Translations under genes and position numbers: made by a program
Assembly: GCA_004010935.1 (NCBI GenBank)
Contig: CP026511.1
Coordinates: 1,984,001 to 2,048,000 of the forward strand
Reading direction: 5' to 3'
Length of the DNA stretch: 64,000 nt
Source of the DNA: Pseudomonadaceae bacterium SI-3
GTDB taxonomy: Bacteria; Pseudomonadota; Gammaproteobacteria; Pseudomonadales; Pseudomonadaceae
In this document: positions 9,422 to 17,670 of the stretch, piece by piece
How the letters are laid out: every line of letters begins with the position of its first letter
Numbering within the stretch: the stretch's first letter is position 1
Notes under the pieces: generated by a model
The model's database searches: none
What the model saw: only the letters and a program-made list of their open reading frames with translations
Told to the model about the DNA's origin: nothing

Positions 9422-9480
9422 GGTGGGCTGAAGCCCACCCTACAGATGATGTAGGGTGGATGGCGCTTTATCCATCCACC
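9422..9480. repeat. REP-like element of three interlocking palindromes
   Basis: Three perfect inverted repeats share arms within 59 bases: 9422-9429 with 9432-9439 (8 bp, loop 2), 9435-9444 with 9450-9459 (10 bp, loop 5), and 9455-9463 with 9472-9480 (9 bp, loop 8). It lies between the convergent genes fliT and ppnP and may serve both as a terminator. The GTAGGGTGG core looks like the short palindromic repeats scattered in stutzeri-type genomes, which is from memory and not checked here. Confidence 0.7.
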
Positions 9481-9520
9481 GCGCAAGCGCTCTGGATTGC
9501 CGCTTATCAAAATCTGCCGC

Positions 9521-9802
9521 TTAGCGGTACTCACACAAGTAGGCAGTCGCCTCCGCCACCTTCAGCTGAAACTTGCTGTTCGCCGGTACGGTGAACTGGG
9601 TGCCAGCGCCGAAAGTTTCGTAGTTTTCGCTACCCGGCAGTTTCACCTCGAGGCTGCCAGCGACAACGTGCATAACTTCCAACTGATTCGTGCCGAACTC
9701 ATATTCGCCAGGCGCCATGACGCCGATGGTGGCGGGGCCCGCTGCCATGTCGAAGGCGATGGATTTGACGGTGCCGTCGAAGTACTCGTTGACTTTGAAC
9801 AT
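9521..9802 (-). CDS. ppnP: Pyrimidine/purine nucleoside phosphorylase PpnP
   Basis: Small cupin-fold enzyme (93 residues, the usual family length) that phosphorolyses a broad range of nucleosides to free base and ribose-1-phosphate in nucleoside salvage. Family signs include [16 protein letters not shown] at the N-terminus, [12 protein letters not shown] and [12 protein letters not shown] in the middle, and [13 protein letters not shown] near the end. It stands alone, convergent with fliT across the palindromic repeat. Confidence 0.92.
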   Translation of the reverse strand: MFKVNEYFDGTVKSIAFDMAAGPATIGVMAPGEYEFGTNQLEVMHVVAGSLEVKLPGSENYETFGAGTQFTVPANSKFQLKVAEATAYLCEYR

Positions 9803-9919
9803 TCGAAAAATCTCTAAGGGGTGGGAAAAGGGCGGCCAGTATGCCGAAGCCGCTGGACGCCGTCATCAGATCGCATTGCGGCAAGCTACGCTGCCTAAAA
9901 ATGCCCGGCGAAGCGACTG

Positions 9920-10261
9920 CTATGAGCGGAAGATGAAGTACACAGCGCCCAACAAGCACATCCCGGCCCAGAGGTAATCGAGCTTCAACGGTTGCTGCAT
10001 GTACAGCACACTGAAAGGCACGAAGATGGCGAGGGTGATCACTTCCTGCATGATCTTCAGCTGACCGATCGACAGCTCGGTGTAGCCGATTCGATTCGCC
10101 GGCACCATGATCAGATACTCGAACAGCGCGATGCCCCAGCTGATCAACGCGGCTATGAGCCACGGCTTCCCGTTGAGTGTCTTGAGATGACCGTACCAGG
10201 CAAAGGTCATGAACAGGTTGGAAACGCACAGCAGGACGGCAGTCTGAATCCAGATAGGCAT
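9920..10261 (-). CDS. DUF486 (DMT-superfamily-like) membrane protein
   Basis: A 113-residue inner-membrane protein with four predicted helices (about 5-22, 33-52, 66-88, 92-110). Family landmarks are TFAWYGHLK near residue 20, WGIALFEYLIMVPANRIGY near 43-60 and QEVITLAIFVPFSVLY near 72-87. This is the DUF486 family, a half-size relative of drug/metabolite transporters; no substrate is established. It is transcribed divergently from the cysteine-cluster gene at 10404 and lies 117 bases upstream of ppnP on the same strand. Confidence 0.85.
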   Translation of the reverse strand: MPIWIQTAVLLCVSNLFMTFAWYGHLKTLNGKPWLIAALISWGIALFEYLIMVPANRIGYTELSIGQLKIMQEVITLAIFVPFSVLYMQQPLKLDYLWAGMCLLGAVYFIFRS

Positions 10262-10403
10262 AGGTCACTCCGGGGCGGTGGCGAATCCTATTGGCTCTCG
10301 GCACGGCCTCGCAAGTATCAGACGGGCGTCGCGTCGCGCTAGTGTCTTTTGCTAAGGCTGCGACTATTATCGCTGCCCGTTATTTTCATTTCGGATCGTT
10401 GGA

Positions 10404-10655
10404 ATGAACTGCCGTCTTGGTTGCGGTGCCTGTTGCGTTGCCCCTTCGATCAGCTCGCCGATGCCCGGTATGCCTTCAGGAAAACCGGCTGGCGAGCGCT
10501 GCCTGCATCTTTCTGAGCAGAACCTCTGCAGATTGTTCGGCTTGCCTTCCAGGCCTGCGGTTTGCAGCCAGTTTCAAGCGGATCATATTGTCTGTGGTGA
10601 CAGCCGACAGGAGGCCATCCGACTGCTCGGCTGGTTGGAGCAAGCGACCGCATGA
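10404..10655 (+). CDS. YkgJ-family cysteine-cluster protein
   Basis: An 83-residue protein with a Cys-rich metal-binding pattern: CRLGCGACC at the N-terminus, then CLHL, CRLFG, VCSQF and VCG. YkgJ/UPF0153 proteins are thought to bind zinc or an iron-sulfur cluster, but the function of this short form is unknown. The PGMPSGKPAGERC segment is characteristic of the Pseudomonas version. It is a single gene with about 140 bases to its divergent neighbour. Confidence 0.85.
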   Translation: MNCRLGCGACCVAPSISSPMPGMPSGKPAGERCLHLSEQNLCRLFGLPSRPAVCSQFQADHIVCGDSRQEAIRLLGWLEQATA

Positions 10656-10975
10656 TGATCGAGATACCGCCCCCGATTAGGGCGCGCTGAACAGCTGCCC
10701 CGATGTTTTCATCAGACCCAACTTGGTATGCGTCGGCTTACGGTGAAGGCGTTGAGGATGGGGTCCGTAAGCATCGCTTGCCGGCAGCTGGCTAATCCTG
10801 GATTACAGCCACACGGGTCGAAGGCTGCGCAGGCTCGCTCGAAGTCGAATCTCTAAGCTCAGTGCTCGAGCCGTCGCCGTCCCAGTCCAGGCAGACGGGG
10901 CCAGCGCTGGCGCTGTTAGTCGAATCGCAGCCACGTCAGGTCTTTAAACAGCGTTTTATGCCTGACAGGTAATCA
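10656..10975. other. Intergenic region without a recognised gene
   Basis: A 320-base gap between convergent genes. No ORF with a ribosome site or family match was seen. A perfect 12-base palindrome (GCCAGCGCTGGC, 10900-10911) is present without a T tract. Confidence 0.5.
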
Positions 10976-11713
10976 CTATCCCAGGCGGGAAGTATCGCGT
11001 GGCTTTGAGCCCGTTACGTTTCTTCTAGCGTAGAGCCGTGCAAGCGTAAAGGGCGACAGCCCCAGCATGAAACCCAGGACCAGCAGACGATTGCGGCCGG
11101 CGCGGCGCCACCAGCCATCGCGTTGCCAACGGCGTGAGCTGACCCCGAGCCCATGCTCCAGGCGGCGAAAATGCTTTTGGCTGCGCAATCCCTTGACCAG
11201 CGGAACTTCCTCGAAAAGCGGCCAGGGCGCATGTTGCCCTACGGCGAAATAGGTTGTCCGGCGAGCGAAGATGCCTTGATCGCCATAGGGCACGCCGACC
11301 CGGTTTCGCCAAGCCACCAGGCGTTCGATCAAGCGGCCTTGCCAGCTGTTCGTGTCGCTGAAGCGAAACGCGAAGTAGCCTCCCGTAGCGCCTTTCTCTA
11401 TGGCCTCGCTCACGGCCATCAATGCCTGCCGGTCCAGATCGGCGTCGGCATGCAGAAACCAGAGAGTCTCATGCGCCGAGAGCGCGGCTCCCTGGCGTAA
11501 CTGCTCGCCCCTCGATGGCGTTGCCGATGACCACAGCGCATCGTGGTTCCGGCACAGCGCTTGGCATCGCTCACTGACAGCCGCATCCACTACGACGATT
11601 TGCAGCGGAGTCCCGGTTTCTGACTCAGCCAGACGCAATTGCAGAAGCAGCCGATCAAGGTGCTCTTCGTCGTGCAGGCACGGGATGATCACGCTGATCC
11701 CTGATGAGCTCAC
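10976..11713 (-). CDS. TIGR04283-type glycosyltransferase (arsenosugar-associated)
   Basis: GT2 (GT-A fold) transferase of 245 residues. SVIIPCLHDE begins the nucleotide-binding fold, and WFLHADADLD near residue 90 supplies the acidic metal-binding motif. YGDQGIFARR and PLFEEVPLVKGLR are typical of the TIGR04283 group, and the C-terminus is basic. This group is repeatedly found beside ArsS and TIGR04282 proteins and is annotated as arsenosugar biosynthesis; direct biochemistry is thin. It begins with GTG overlapping the stop of the upstream gene (GTGA, 11710-11713), so the two transferases are translationally coupled. Confidence 0.85.
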   Translation of the reverse strand: MSSSGISVIIPCLHDEEHLDRLLLQLRLAESETGTPLQIVVVDAAVSERCQALCRNHDALWSSATPSRGEQLRQGAALSAHETLWFLHADADLDRQALMAVSEAIEKGATGGYFAFRFSDTNSWQGRLIERLVAWRNRVGVPYGDQGIFARRTTYFAVGQHAPWPLFEEVPLVKGLRSQKHFRRLEHGLGVSSRRWQRDGWWRRAGRNRLLVLGFMLGLSPFTLARLYARRNVTGSKPRDTSRLG

Positions 11714-12396
11714 CGTCGCAGTCCCTCAAGATTGTTCAGCGTTTGTAGCAGTCTTCGCCTCGCTGCTCTGGGGTCGTCGGCGAGCGCTTGGGCTGCAAGA
11801 GGCAGGTCCGCTTGTTCGTCGATATCGAACGATTCCCCGCTGAGCGCAACCGAATGACCCACCCGACGGCATGCGTCCGCCAGTGCGTGACCCAGTTCAG
11901 GGGTGCTCCACGGCAAGGCAGCTAGATCCGGCCAGGGAAGTTTCGACGCCATCAGCACCACCCCACCGTCTCGCGCAGCCACGAGCACCGTATCGTGTGT
12001 CCCCAACGCAGCGTGTACCCGCTGATAGTCATCCGGTGTGAGCGCTGGGGCGTCGCTTCCGATGTACAGAAGCTGCCGATGGCCGAGGCCGCGCAAGCTG
12101 TGGTCCAGGTTGTTGATTCGTTCGCCCAGGTTGCCGGCAGTTTGCGCCAGACACAGAGCCTGCGGCATCAGCTGTGCGGCCCAGTCACACGCATCCCTCT
12201 GATCGGGGGCAATGACGACCGGCCCGTGCCAGCTGCGCAGGTCTTCCAGTGCGCAATCAAGCAGATGCTCGGCGATATTCAAGGCTCGCTCGACACCGAT
12301 GTGCACGGCCAGGCGCTGTTTGCCGTGGCCAAGGGCAGGTCGCTTGCAGATGAGGACCAGCGCTGCGTCGTCAGGAGGGGTTTGCTTCGTAGTCAT
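11710..12396 (-). CDS. TIGR04282 / DUF2064 glycosyltransferase-like protein (arsenosugar-associated)
   Basis: A 228-residue nucleotidyltransferase-like protein (DUF2064). LVLICKRPALGHGKQRLA at the N-terminus is the family signature, resembling nucleotide-sugar pyrophosphorylase loops. LLYIGSDAPALTPDDY near residue 110 carries the conserved Ser-Asp, and ARDGGVVLMA lies near 140. It is usually paired with TIGR04283 and radical SAM ArsS, as here. The ATG at 12396 is chosen over an in-frame TTG three bases earlier. It overlaps the next gene by four bases. Whether it activates or transfers a sugar is inference. Confidence 0.85.
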   Translation of the reverse strand: MTTKQTPPDDAALVLICKRPALGHGKQRLAVHIGVERALNIAEHLLDCALEDLRSWHGPVVIAPDQRDACDWAAQLMPQALCLAQTAGNLGERINNLDHSLRGLGHRQLLYIGSDAPALTPDDYQRVHAALGTHDTVLVAARDGGVVLMASKLPWPDLAALPWSTPELGHALADACRRVGHSVALSGESFDIDEQADLPLAAQALADDPRAARRRLLQTLNNLEGLRR

Positions 12397-12642
12397 CAAG
12401 CTGGCTCGTTGGGGATGGCGGGTGGCACATCTCGGCGCTGCGGTTATGTTCCGTCGGATAAGCCGCTCTGCTTATTGTTTGCAGCGAGGCGTTGAAGGTG
12501 TCTTTGGATCTGTCCTGTCGGGCATTCGATGCAAGGTCCAGCTGCTAACAGTTGAGTTTCACCCGTTGCTTCACCTTTACAGGTTGATCAAAGTGACGGT
12601 TCCGTTTCCGTTTGCGCCGACCTGCTGAGGGCTGTGCCCTGG

Positions 12643-14802
12643 TTATTGCGAATCCGCGCTGCCGCCAAGTCGCCAGCGGTGGAAGCGCGCCAGCCAGCGC
12701 AATACCGTGGCCGGGGCATGGGTGCGTTTCCATTCGCCGGCCACAGATTTGTTGGCTTCGGCCAGGGTCGGGTAAATGTGGATGGTGCCGAGAATCTTGT
12801 TCAGCCCCAGCCCATGCTTCATTGCCGAGACGTACTCGGTGATCAGATCACCGGCATGCTTGCCGACGATGGTAGCGCCGAGAATGCGGTCCTTGCCCGG
12901 CACTGTCAGCACCTTGATGTAGCCATAGGCGGCTTCATCGGCGATGGCGCGGTCAAGGTCATCCATGCCGAAGCGGGTGACTTCATAGGCGATGCCTTGA
13001 GCCTTGGCCTGCTGTTCGTTGAGCCCGACATGGGCGACCTCCGGGTCGGTAAAGGTGGCCCAGGGGATCACGCGGTAGTCCACTTTGAAGCGCTTGAATC
13101 CGCCGAACAGCCCGTTCACCGCGCCGTACCACGCTTGATGCGAGGAGACATGGGTGAACTGGAAGGGGCCGGTTACGTCACCGACCGCATAGATGTTTGG
13201 AAAGCGGGTAGCCAAGTACTCGTCAGTGGCGAGAGTGCCGTTTTCCCGCACTTGTAGTTGCAGTTCCTCGACACCGAAACCCTGAATATTGGCGGCTCGG
13301 CCCAGCGCGACCAGTAGCTGGTCGAACTCGATGACCACTTCACCGTCGAGTGAGAGATCACGGCAGACGACCTGCCGCTCGCCATCGATCGCGTCGAAAC
13401 GCTCGGCGCGGTGCTGCAGACGTACATCCACACCGTCTTTGCGCAACCCCGCCAGTACGGCCGCGCTGGCGTCGGAGTCCTCACGGGGCAGCAGGCGCTC
13501 GTTGCGCTGAACCAGGATGACCTGGCATCCGAGCCGTTGAAAGGCCTGCGCCAACTCGCAACCGATCGGCCCACCGCCTAATACCAGCAGCCGTTTGGGT
13601 TGCTCACGCAAGGCCCAGACCGTGTCCGAGGTAAGCGGTGCGACCTGGTCGATACCGGGAATATCGGGCACCTTCGGACCTGCGCCAGTGGCGATGACGA
13701 TGGCGCGGGTGTTGAGGCGCTGGCCGTTGACCTCGACGGTCCACGGCGAGGTGATCCGTGCTGTGCCTTCGATTACCTCGACGCCGAGTTCGGTGTACCG
13801 CTGAACCGAGTCATGTGGCGCGATCGTGGCGATCACGCGCTGGATGCGTTGCATGACGGCGGCGAAGTCCACCTCGCCCTCGATTGGCTTGAAGCCCAGC
13901 TGCTCGGCCTTCTTGAGCTCATTGGCCAGTCTGGCCGAGCGGATCAGCGCCTTCGACGGGACACAGCCTGTGTTCAGGCAATCGCCGCCCATCCGGTGTT
14001 TTTCGATCAGAGTGACCTTGGCCTTTACCGCCGCTGCGATATAGGCGCTGACCAGCCCACCGGAACCGGCGCCAATGACCACCAGGTTACGGTCGAACCG
14101 ACGTGGTTTTTCCCAGCCCGCGTAAACCTTGCGTGCCTTGAACACGTCCAGCGCCTTACGCGACAACACCGGCAACAGCCCCAGCAGCACGAAGGCGCCA
14201 ATCAGCCCCGGTGAGAGAATGCCGCCCAAAGACTCCAGCTGACCTAGCTCGCGCCCGGCATTCACGTACACCAGCGTTCCGGGCAGCATGCCCAGTTGAC
14301 TGACCCACCAAAATGTACGGACGGGTAATTGCGTAAGACCCATCGCCAGATTGATCAGGAAGAAGGGAAATACCGGGACCAGACGCAAGGCAAACAGGTA
14401 ACTGGCGCCTTCGCGGTTCACGCCCTGGTCGATCTTGGCCAGTCGTTGCCGAAAGCGTGCCTGCACCCAGCTGCGAAGCAAGTAGCGGCTGAGCAACATC
14501 GCGAGGGTCGCGCCGAGCGTCGATGCGAAGGACACCAGCAGCGTGCCGCCAAACAAACCGAAAAGCGCTCCGCCGACAAGCGTCATCAATGCGGCACCAG
14601 GCAGTGACAACGCCGTGACCAATACATAGCCAAGGAAGAAAACGCCACCCGCGAGCCATGGGTGAACCTCCACCTGTGCGTCGAGCGCCGCTTGCTGCGC
14701 CTTGATCGCGTCGAGACTGAGGTATTGGCCCATATCGAACACGAAGAAGCCGGCCAGCAGCACCAGAATCAGCGCCAGTACCGCGATTTTTCGGCTATTC
14801 AT
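12643..14802 (-). CDS. TVP38/TMEM64 (VTT) membrane domain fused to FAD-dependent disulfide oxidoreductase
   Basis: 719 residues in two parts. Residues 1-215 are a VTT/DedA-like membrane unit with a GALFGLFGGTLLV re-entrant-type segment and RLVPVFPFFLINLAMG. Residues 240-705 are a pyridine nucleotide-disulfide oxidoreductase: FAD motif GAGSGGL at 244-250, redox disulfide in GGDCLNTGCVPSK (Cys275 and Cys280), NAD(P) motif LGGGPIGCEL, second FAD motif YAVGDV, and a dimer-interface HIYPTLAEAN in place of the HxxPT(L)xE of mercuric reductase-like enzymes. Such fusions are known in proteobacteria, but their substrate is not. The ATG at 14802 has GGAGAGG upstream; an earlier ATG at 14862 has none. 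Its place between ArsS/symporter and the transferases suggests a membrane-tethered reductase in the same pathway. Confidence 0.88.
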   Translation of the reverse strand: MNSRKIAVLALILVLLAGFFVFDMGQYLSLDAIKAQQAALDAQVEVHPWLAGGVFFLGYVLVTALSLPGAALMTLVGGALFGLFGGTLLVSFASTLGATLAMLLSRYLLRSWVQARFRQRLAKIDQGVNREGASYLFALRLVPVFPFFLINLAMGLTQLPVRTFWWVSQLGMLPGTLVYVNAGRELGQLESLGGILSPGLIGAFVLLGLLPVLSRKALDVFKARKVYAGWEKPRRFDRNLVVIGAGSGGLVSAYIAAAVKAKVTLIEKHRMGGDCLNTGCVPSKALIRSARLANELKKAEQLGFKPIEGEVDFAAVMQRIQRVIATIAPHDSVQRYTELGVEVIEGTARITSPWTVEVNGQRLNTRAIVIATGAGPKVPDIPGIDQVAPLTSDTVWALREQPKRLLVLGGGPIGCELAQAFQRLGCQVILVQRNERLLPREDSDASAAVLAGLRKDGVDVRLQHRAERFDAIDGERQVVCRDLSLDGEVVIEFDQLLVALGRAANIQGFGVEELQLQVRENGTLATDEYLATRFPNIYAVGDVTGPFQFTHVSSHQAWYGAVNGLFGGFKRFKVDYRVIPWATFTDPEVAHVGLNEQQAKAQGIAYEVTRFGMDDLDRAIADEAAYGYIKVLTVPGKDRILGATIVGKHAGDLITEYVSAMKHGLGLNKILGTIHIYPTLAEANKSVAGEWKRTHAPATVLRWLARFHRWRLGGSADSQ

Positions 14803-14922
14803 CCCTGCCTCTCCGTCATTGATGCTCGACCGCATGGGCTGGGTCGCGCCTGATGCTGGCAACTATGGCTGCGCGAGCGGGACGCGAAACGATCACGTGG
14901 CGAACAGCGTCGCCCGTACGCA

Positions 14923-16302
14923 TCATTGGCGTCCTCGCAGCCAGCCCGGCAGCAGGTATCCCAGGGTGCACAGCAACAAACCATAGAGGTTGGTGCCGAG
15001 CAGCAAGGCATATTTGCCATCGCCAATGGCCCAGTTTGGCGGAATCCAATCAAGCGTCAGAGCGATGCCCAGGCAAAGGCCAGTCCAGAAACTCAGGTGG
15101 AACCCCAGGCGAGTCGGGTTCGTCAGGCCGTGCAGGATAAACACCGGGGCGAGCCCAATGACCATGGTCCCGCTGATTGTCGTGGCCTTGAGGATATCGG
15201 TCCCCGCGATCATCGGCAGGTTGCCCAGCAGGGCGAACAACACCATCGCTGCCATGCCCAGACCGATGGCCCGTGCCCCCAGATCACGCCCGGCCAGCAA
15301 TGGCAGTTCTCGCCCAACCAGCTTGGCGAGACTGGAAAATGTCGAGTCCAGCGTCGAGCCCGCGGCCGATACCATCACCACCGTCATCACCAATAGCGCG
15401 CCGATGCCCATAGTCTTGGCCAGGGCCGCCGGGACGTTGTCGGACGCCGGCAAGCCGGTCAATTGTGCATGTACCCCAATCAGACTGAAGGCGAGGATCG
15501 CGACGAAACCCAGGATGCCCGCCAGCAAAAAAGCACGGCGCATGGTGCGTTCTTCGCTGATGAAACCGCGGTCGGTAAGCACCGGATCGTGGAAGCCATA
15601 ACTGAGTGCCTGCAGCCCCGCAACCAGCAGCAGATCGACGCCCGCATTGAGTGACCAGTGACTGGTACTGCTCAGCTCCTCTACCGTGTGTTGCGGCAGT
15701 ACCAGGCCCAGGACCCAAATCAGCGCAACGATGAAGATCGCCATCTGCGCCGCGTCGGTCAGTATCGAGCTGCGAAGCCCACCGCGCAGGCTGTAGCCCA
15801 GCGTGACAGCGGTGAACAGCAAGGCAGCCGCAATGAACTCGGGGCTGCCAGACGCTCCGTAGTAGCCGCCGACCACCGCGGTATTGCTCCACACCTCGTT
15901 GAACAAACGGATGAGGATCGCCGCAGTGAACGCCAGGGCCGCCGCGTGACCGTAATGGCTGGAGAGAAAACTCACCAGGCCGGTAGCCGCAAAGCGCCGG
16001 CGCAAGCGATAGATGACGAAGCCTGTCAGGGGGATTGAGAGCCAGTACATGGCGTACGCCAGTCCGCCGACCAGTCCATAGCTGGCACCCAGATTCGCCG
16101 CGTTGGTCACTGACTTGGCGAAGATCCAGCTGATGAAGATGCTCGAAGTCAGCAACCAGGGCGCGACGCTGCGGCCGTGTTTGTCCTGGCCTTCAAAGAA
16201 GCCACCCAGCGTCACCGAGCGCGGGGACAAGGCCAGCATCGCAGCGCCATAGAAGATCAGAAAGCCCCAGAAAAACAGCCCCGTCCAGCTGCTCATATCC
16301 AT
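14923..16302 (-). CDS. Sodium:solute symporter family protein
   Basis: A 459-residue inner-membrane protein of the SSS (LeuT-fold) family with about 12 hydrophobic helices. Recognisable features are the N-terminal FFWGFLIFYGAAMLALS helix, the SIFISWIFAKSVTNAANLG unwound-helix-like segment, GYSLRGGLRSSILTDAAQM (an SSS signature region) and SAAGSTLDSTFSSLAKL (the sodium-site segment). It lies 10 bases downstream of arsS on the same strand, so it is very likely co-transcribed. The substrate is unknown; in this context uptake or efflux of an arsenical, sugar or nucleoside is a guess. AGGAC precedes the ATG. Confidence 0.85.
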   Translation of the reverse strand: MDMSSWTGLFFWGFLIFYGAAMLALSPRSVTLGGFFEGQDKHGRSVAPWLLTSSIFISWIFAKSVTNAANLGASYGLVGGLAYAMYWLSIPLTGFVIYRLRRRFAATGLVSFLSSHYGHAAALAFTAAILIRLFNEVWSNTAVVGGYYGASGSPEFIAAALLFTAVTLGYSLRGGLRSSILTDAAQMAIFIVALIWVLGLVLPQHTVEELSSTSHWSLNAGVDLLLVAGLQALSYGFHDPVLTDRGFISEERTMRRAFLLAGILGFVAILAFSLIGVHAQLTGLPASDNVPAALAKTMGIGALLVMTVVMVSAAGSTLDSTFSSLAKLVGRELPLLAGRDLGARAIGLGMAAMVLFALLGNLPMIAGTDILKATTISGTMVIGLAPVFILHGLTNPTRLGFHLSFWTGLCLGIALTLDWIPPNWAIGDGKYALLLGTNLYGLLLCTLGYLLPGWLRGRQ

Positions 16303-16312
16303 TGCAACGTCC

Positions 16313-17290
16313 TTATTCGATCAGGCTGCCACCGCAGCTTGAGCCTTGCCCCGCAGTACAGGCATAGCAGTGATCGCGCGTCGCAATGGCGTTGCCTTCG
16401 AGACTGGTCGTCTGGAGCAGATTGCGCAGATGCGGCCGGTCTCGGCCAGTCAGGCCGGGCATGGCGGTCGGCAGGTCGAGCATCTGATTGAAGTCGCAGT
16501 CATACAGATAACCTTGCCAATCCACGCTGATCAGGCTGCGGCACATCACTGCTTCCAGGTTGGCTGGCCGATAACTGTCGCGCAGTAACTGCATGTAGTC
16601 AGCGAATTGCCCTTTGCTGATTAGCGTGCTGCCGAAGCGGGCAATCGGTTGGTTGGTGATGGTCAGCAGATGGTCAAACTGGATACCGAAGTCTTGTGCA
16701 AGGTTCGCTTTGTAATCTGCTTCGAGCGCCGCTTGTGGCGGTGGCAGGCTCGGCCCTTGTGGGTTGTAGACCAAGTTGAGCGTCAGGTCGCTACCGGGTT
16801 CGCCGTAGCCAAGTTGGTTGAGCTTGCGCAGCCCGGCGATGCTGGCCTCGAACACGCCATCGCCGCGCTGCCGGTCGACGTTTTCGCGTGAGTAGCAGGG
16901 CAGGGACGCCGTCACCTCGACGCCTTGCTCGGCCAGAAAATTCGCCAGGTCCTCGTAGCCAGGCTCGCTCAGGATCGTCAGATTGCAGCGGTCGATAACC
17001 CGCAGGCCCTCACGGCGCGCGTGGGCGACGATCTCTCGAAAGCGTGGGTGCATTTCCGGTGCGCCGCCGGTGAGGTCGAGCGTATGCACAGGATGCGCAT
17101 CGATCGCCTCATGCAGCAGGCCGAGGCTCTCATCGGTCATCGCCTCCGTGCGAGTCGGCCCGGCGTTCACATGGCAGTGCAGACAGCGCTGATTGCACTG
17201 GTAGGTGAGATTGACCTGCAAGGCCTCCAGCGACCCGCGACGCAGCGGCGGGAACGCCAGAGCGTTCAGGAGGGGAAGCGTGGCATGCAT
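16313..17290 (-). CDS. arsS: Radical SAM protein ArsS (arsenosugar biosynthesis)
   Basis: 325 residues. The radical SAM cluster motif CNQRCLHC (Cys32, Cys36, Cys39) binds the 4Fe-4S cluster that cleaves S-adenosylmethionine; LDLTGGAPEMHPRF is the SAM-binding GGE-like segment. A second Cys-rich tail (CRSLISVDWQGYLYDCDFNQ, then CYACTAGQGSSCGG) fits the radical SAM/Cys-rich domain family called ArsS. ArsS transfers the 5'-deoxyadenosyl group to dimethylated arsenic on the way to arsenosugars. It is the first gene of a five-gene minus-strand cluster with a symporter, a reductase fusion and two glycosyltransferases. No arsM methyltransferase is seen in this window. Confidence 0.88.
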   Translation of the reverse strand: MHATLPLLNALAFPPLRRGSLEALQVNLTYQCNQRCLHCHVNAGPTRTEAMTDESLGLLHEAIDAHPVHTLDLTGGAPEMHPRFREIVAHARREGLRVIDRCNLTILSEPGYEDLANFLAEQGVEVTASLPCYSRENVDRQRGDGVFEASIAGLRKLNQLGYGEPGSDLTLNLVYNPQGPSLPPPQAALEADYKANLAQDFGIQFDHLLTITNQPIARFGSTLISKGQFADYMQLLRDSYRPANLEAVMCRSLISVDWQGYLYDCDFNQMLDLPTAMPGLTGRDRPHLRNLLQTTSLEGNAIATRDHCYACTAGQGSSCGGSLIE

Positions 17291-17670
17291 GGTGATGGCT
17301 GCTCGTGTGGAGAGATGTCCATTGGCGTCATTACGTGGCCCAGCGTTACAGGTTTTTCATACGCACACAGTGGATCGCTTCGTTCAAGGTCGCCAGGGTG
17401 ACAGCCTTTATTGCCTGTAGCTCGAAAGCCACGTTCGGATCGCACCATTGAACGAAAGGATGCCCGGAAACCAGGCCGCTGTGTTCGGCTGATATGTATC
17501 AGGGGTGTTCCCGGTTCGCTCAGCCACCGGCCTCAGAGCCCTCGACGCTCAGTAGCGCATCGACCAACAACTTGACGCCGAGCCCTACTGGAACGACCCC
17601 AACGCGCCTACTGGCATCCGAGGGACGGTTGGCATATCAAGCGACCCGCTCAGCTGCGAGTCGCTGACGC
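17291..17670. other. Intergenic region with a possible coding remnant
   Basis: No gene with start and ribosome site was recognised in these 380 bases. On the minus strand a short open stretch without a start (about 17635 down to 17519) reads as an amphipathic peptide containing VGVVPVGLGVKLLVDALL and ending at a TGA, which resembles the tail of a lost gene. The upstream side must hold the arsS promoter, which could not be picked out. Confidence 0.35.

Noticed and set aside
10932..10970. Inverted repeat GTCAGG/CCTGAC in the gap before the TIGR04283 gene.
   Set aside because: The stem is only 6 bp with a 20-base loop; no T tract on either strand.
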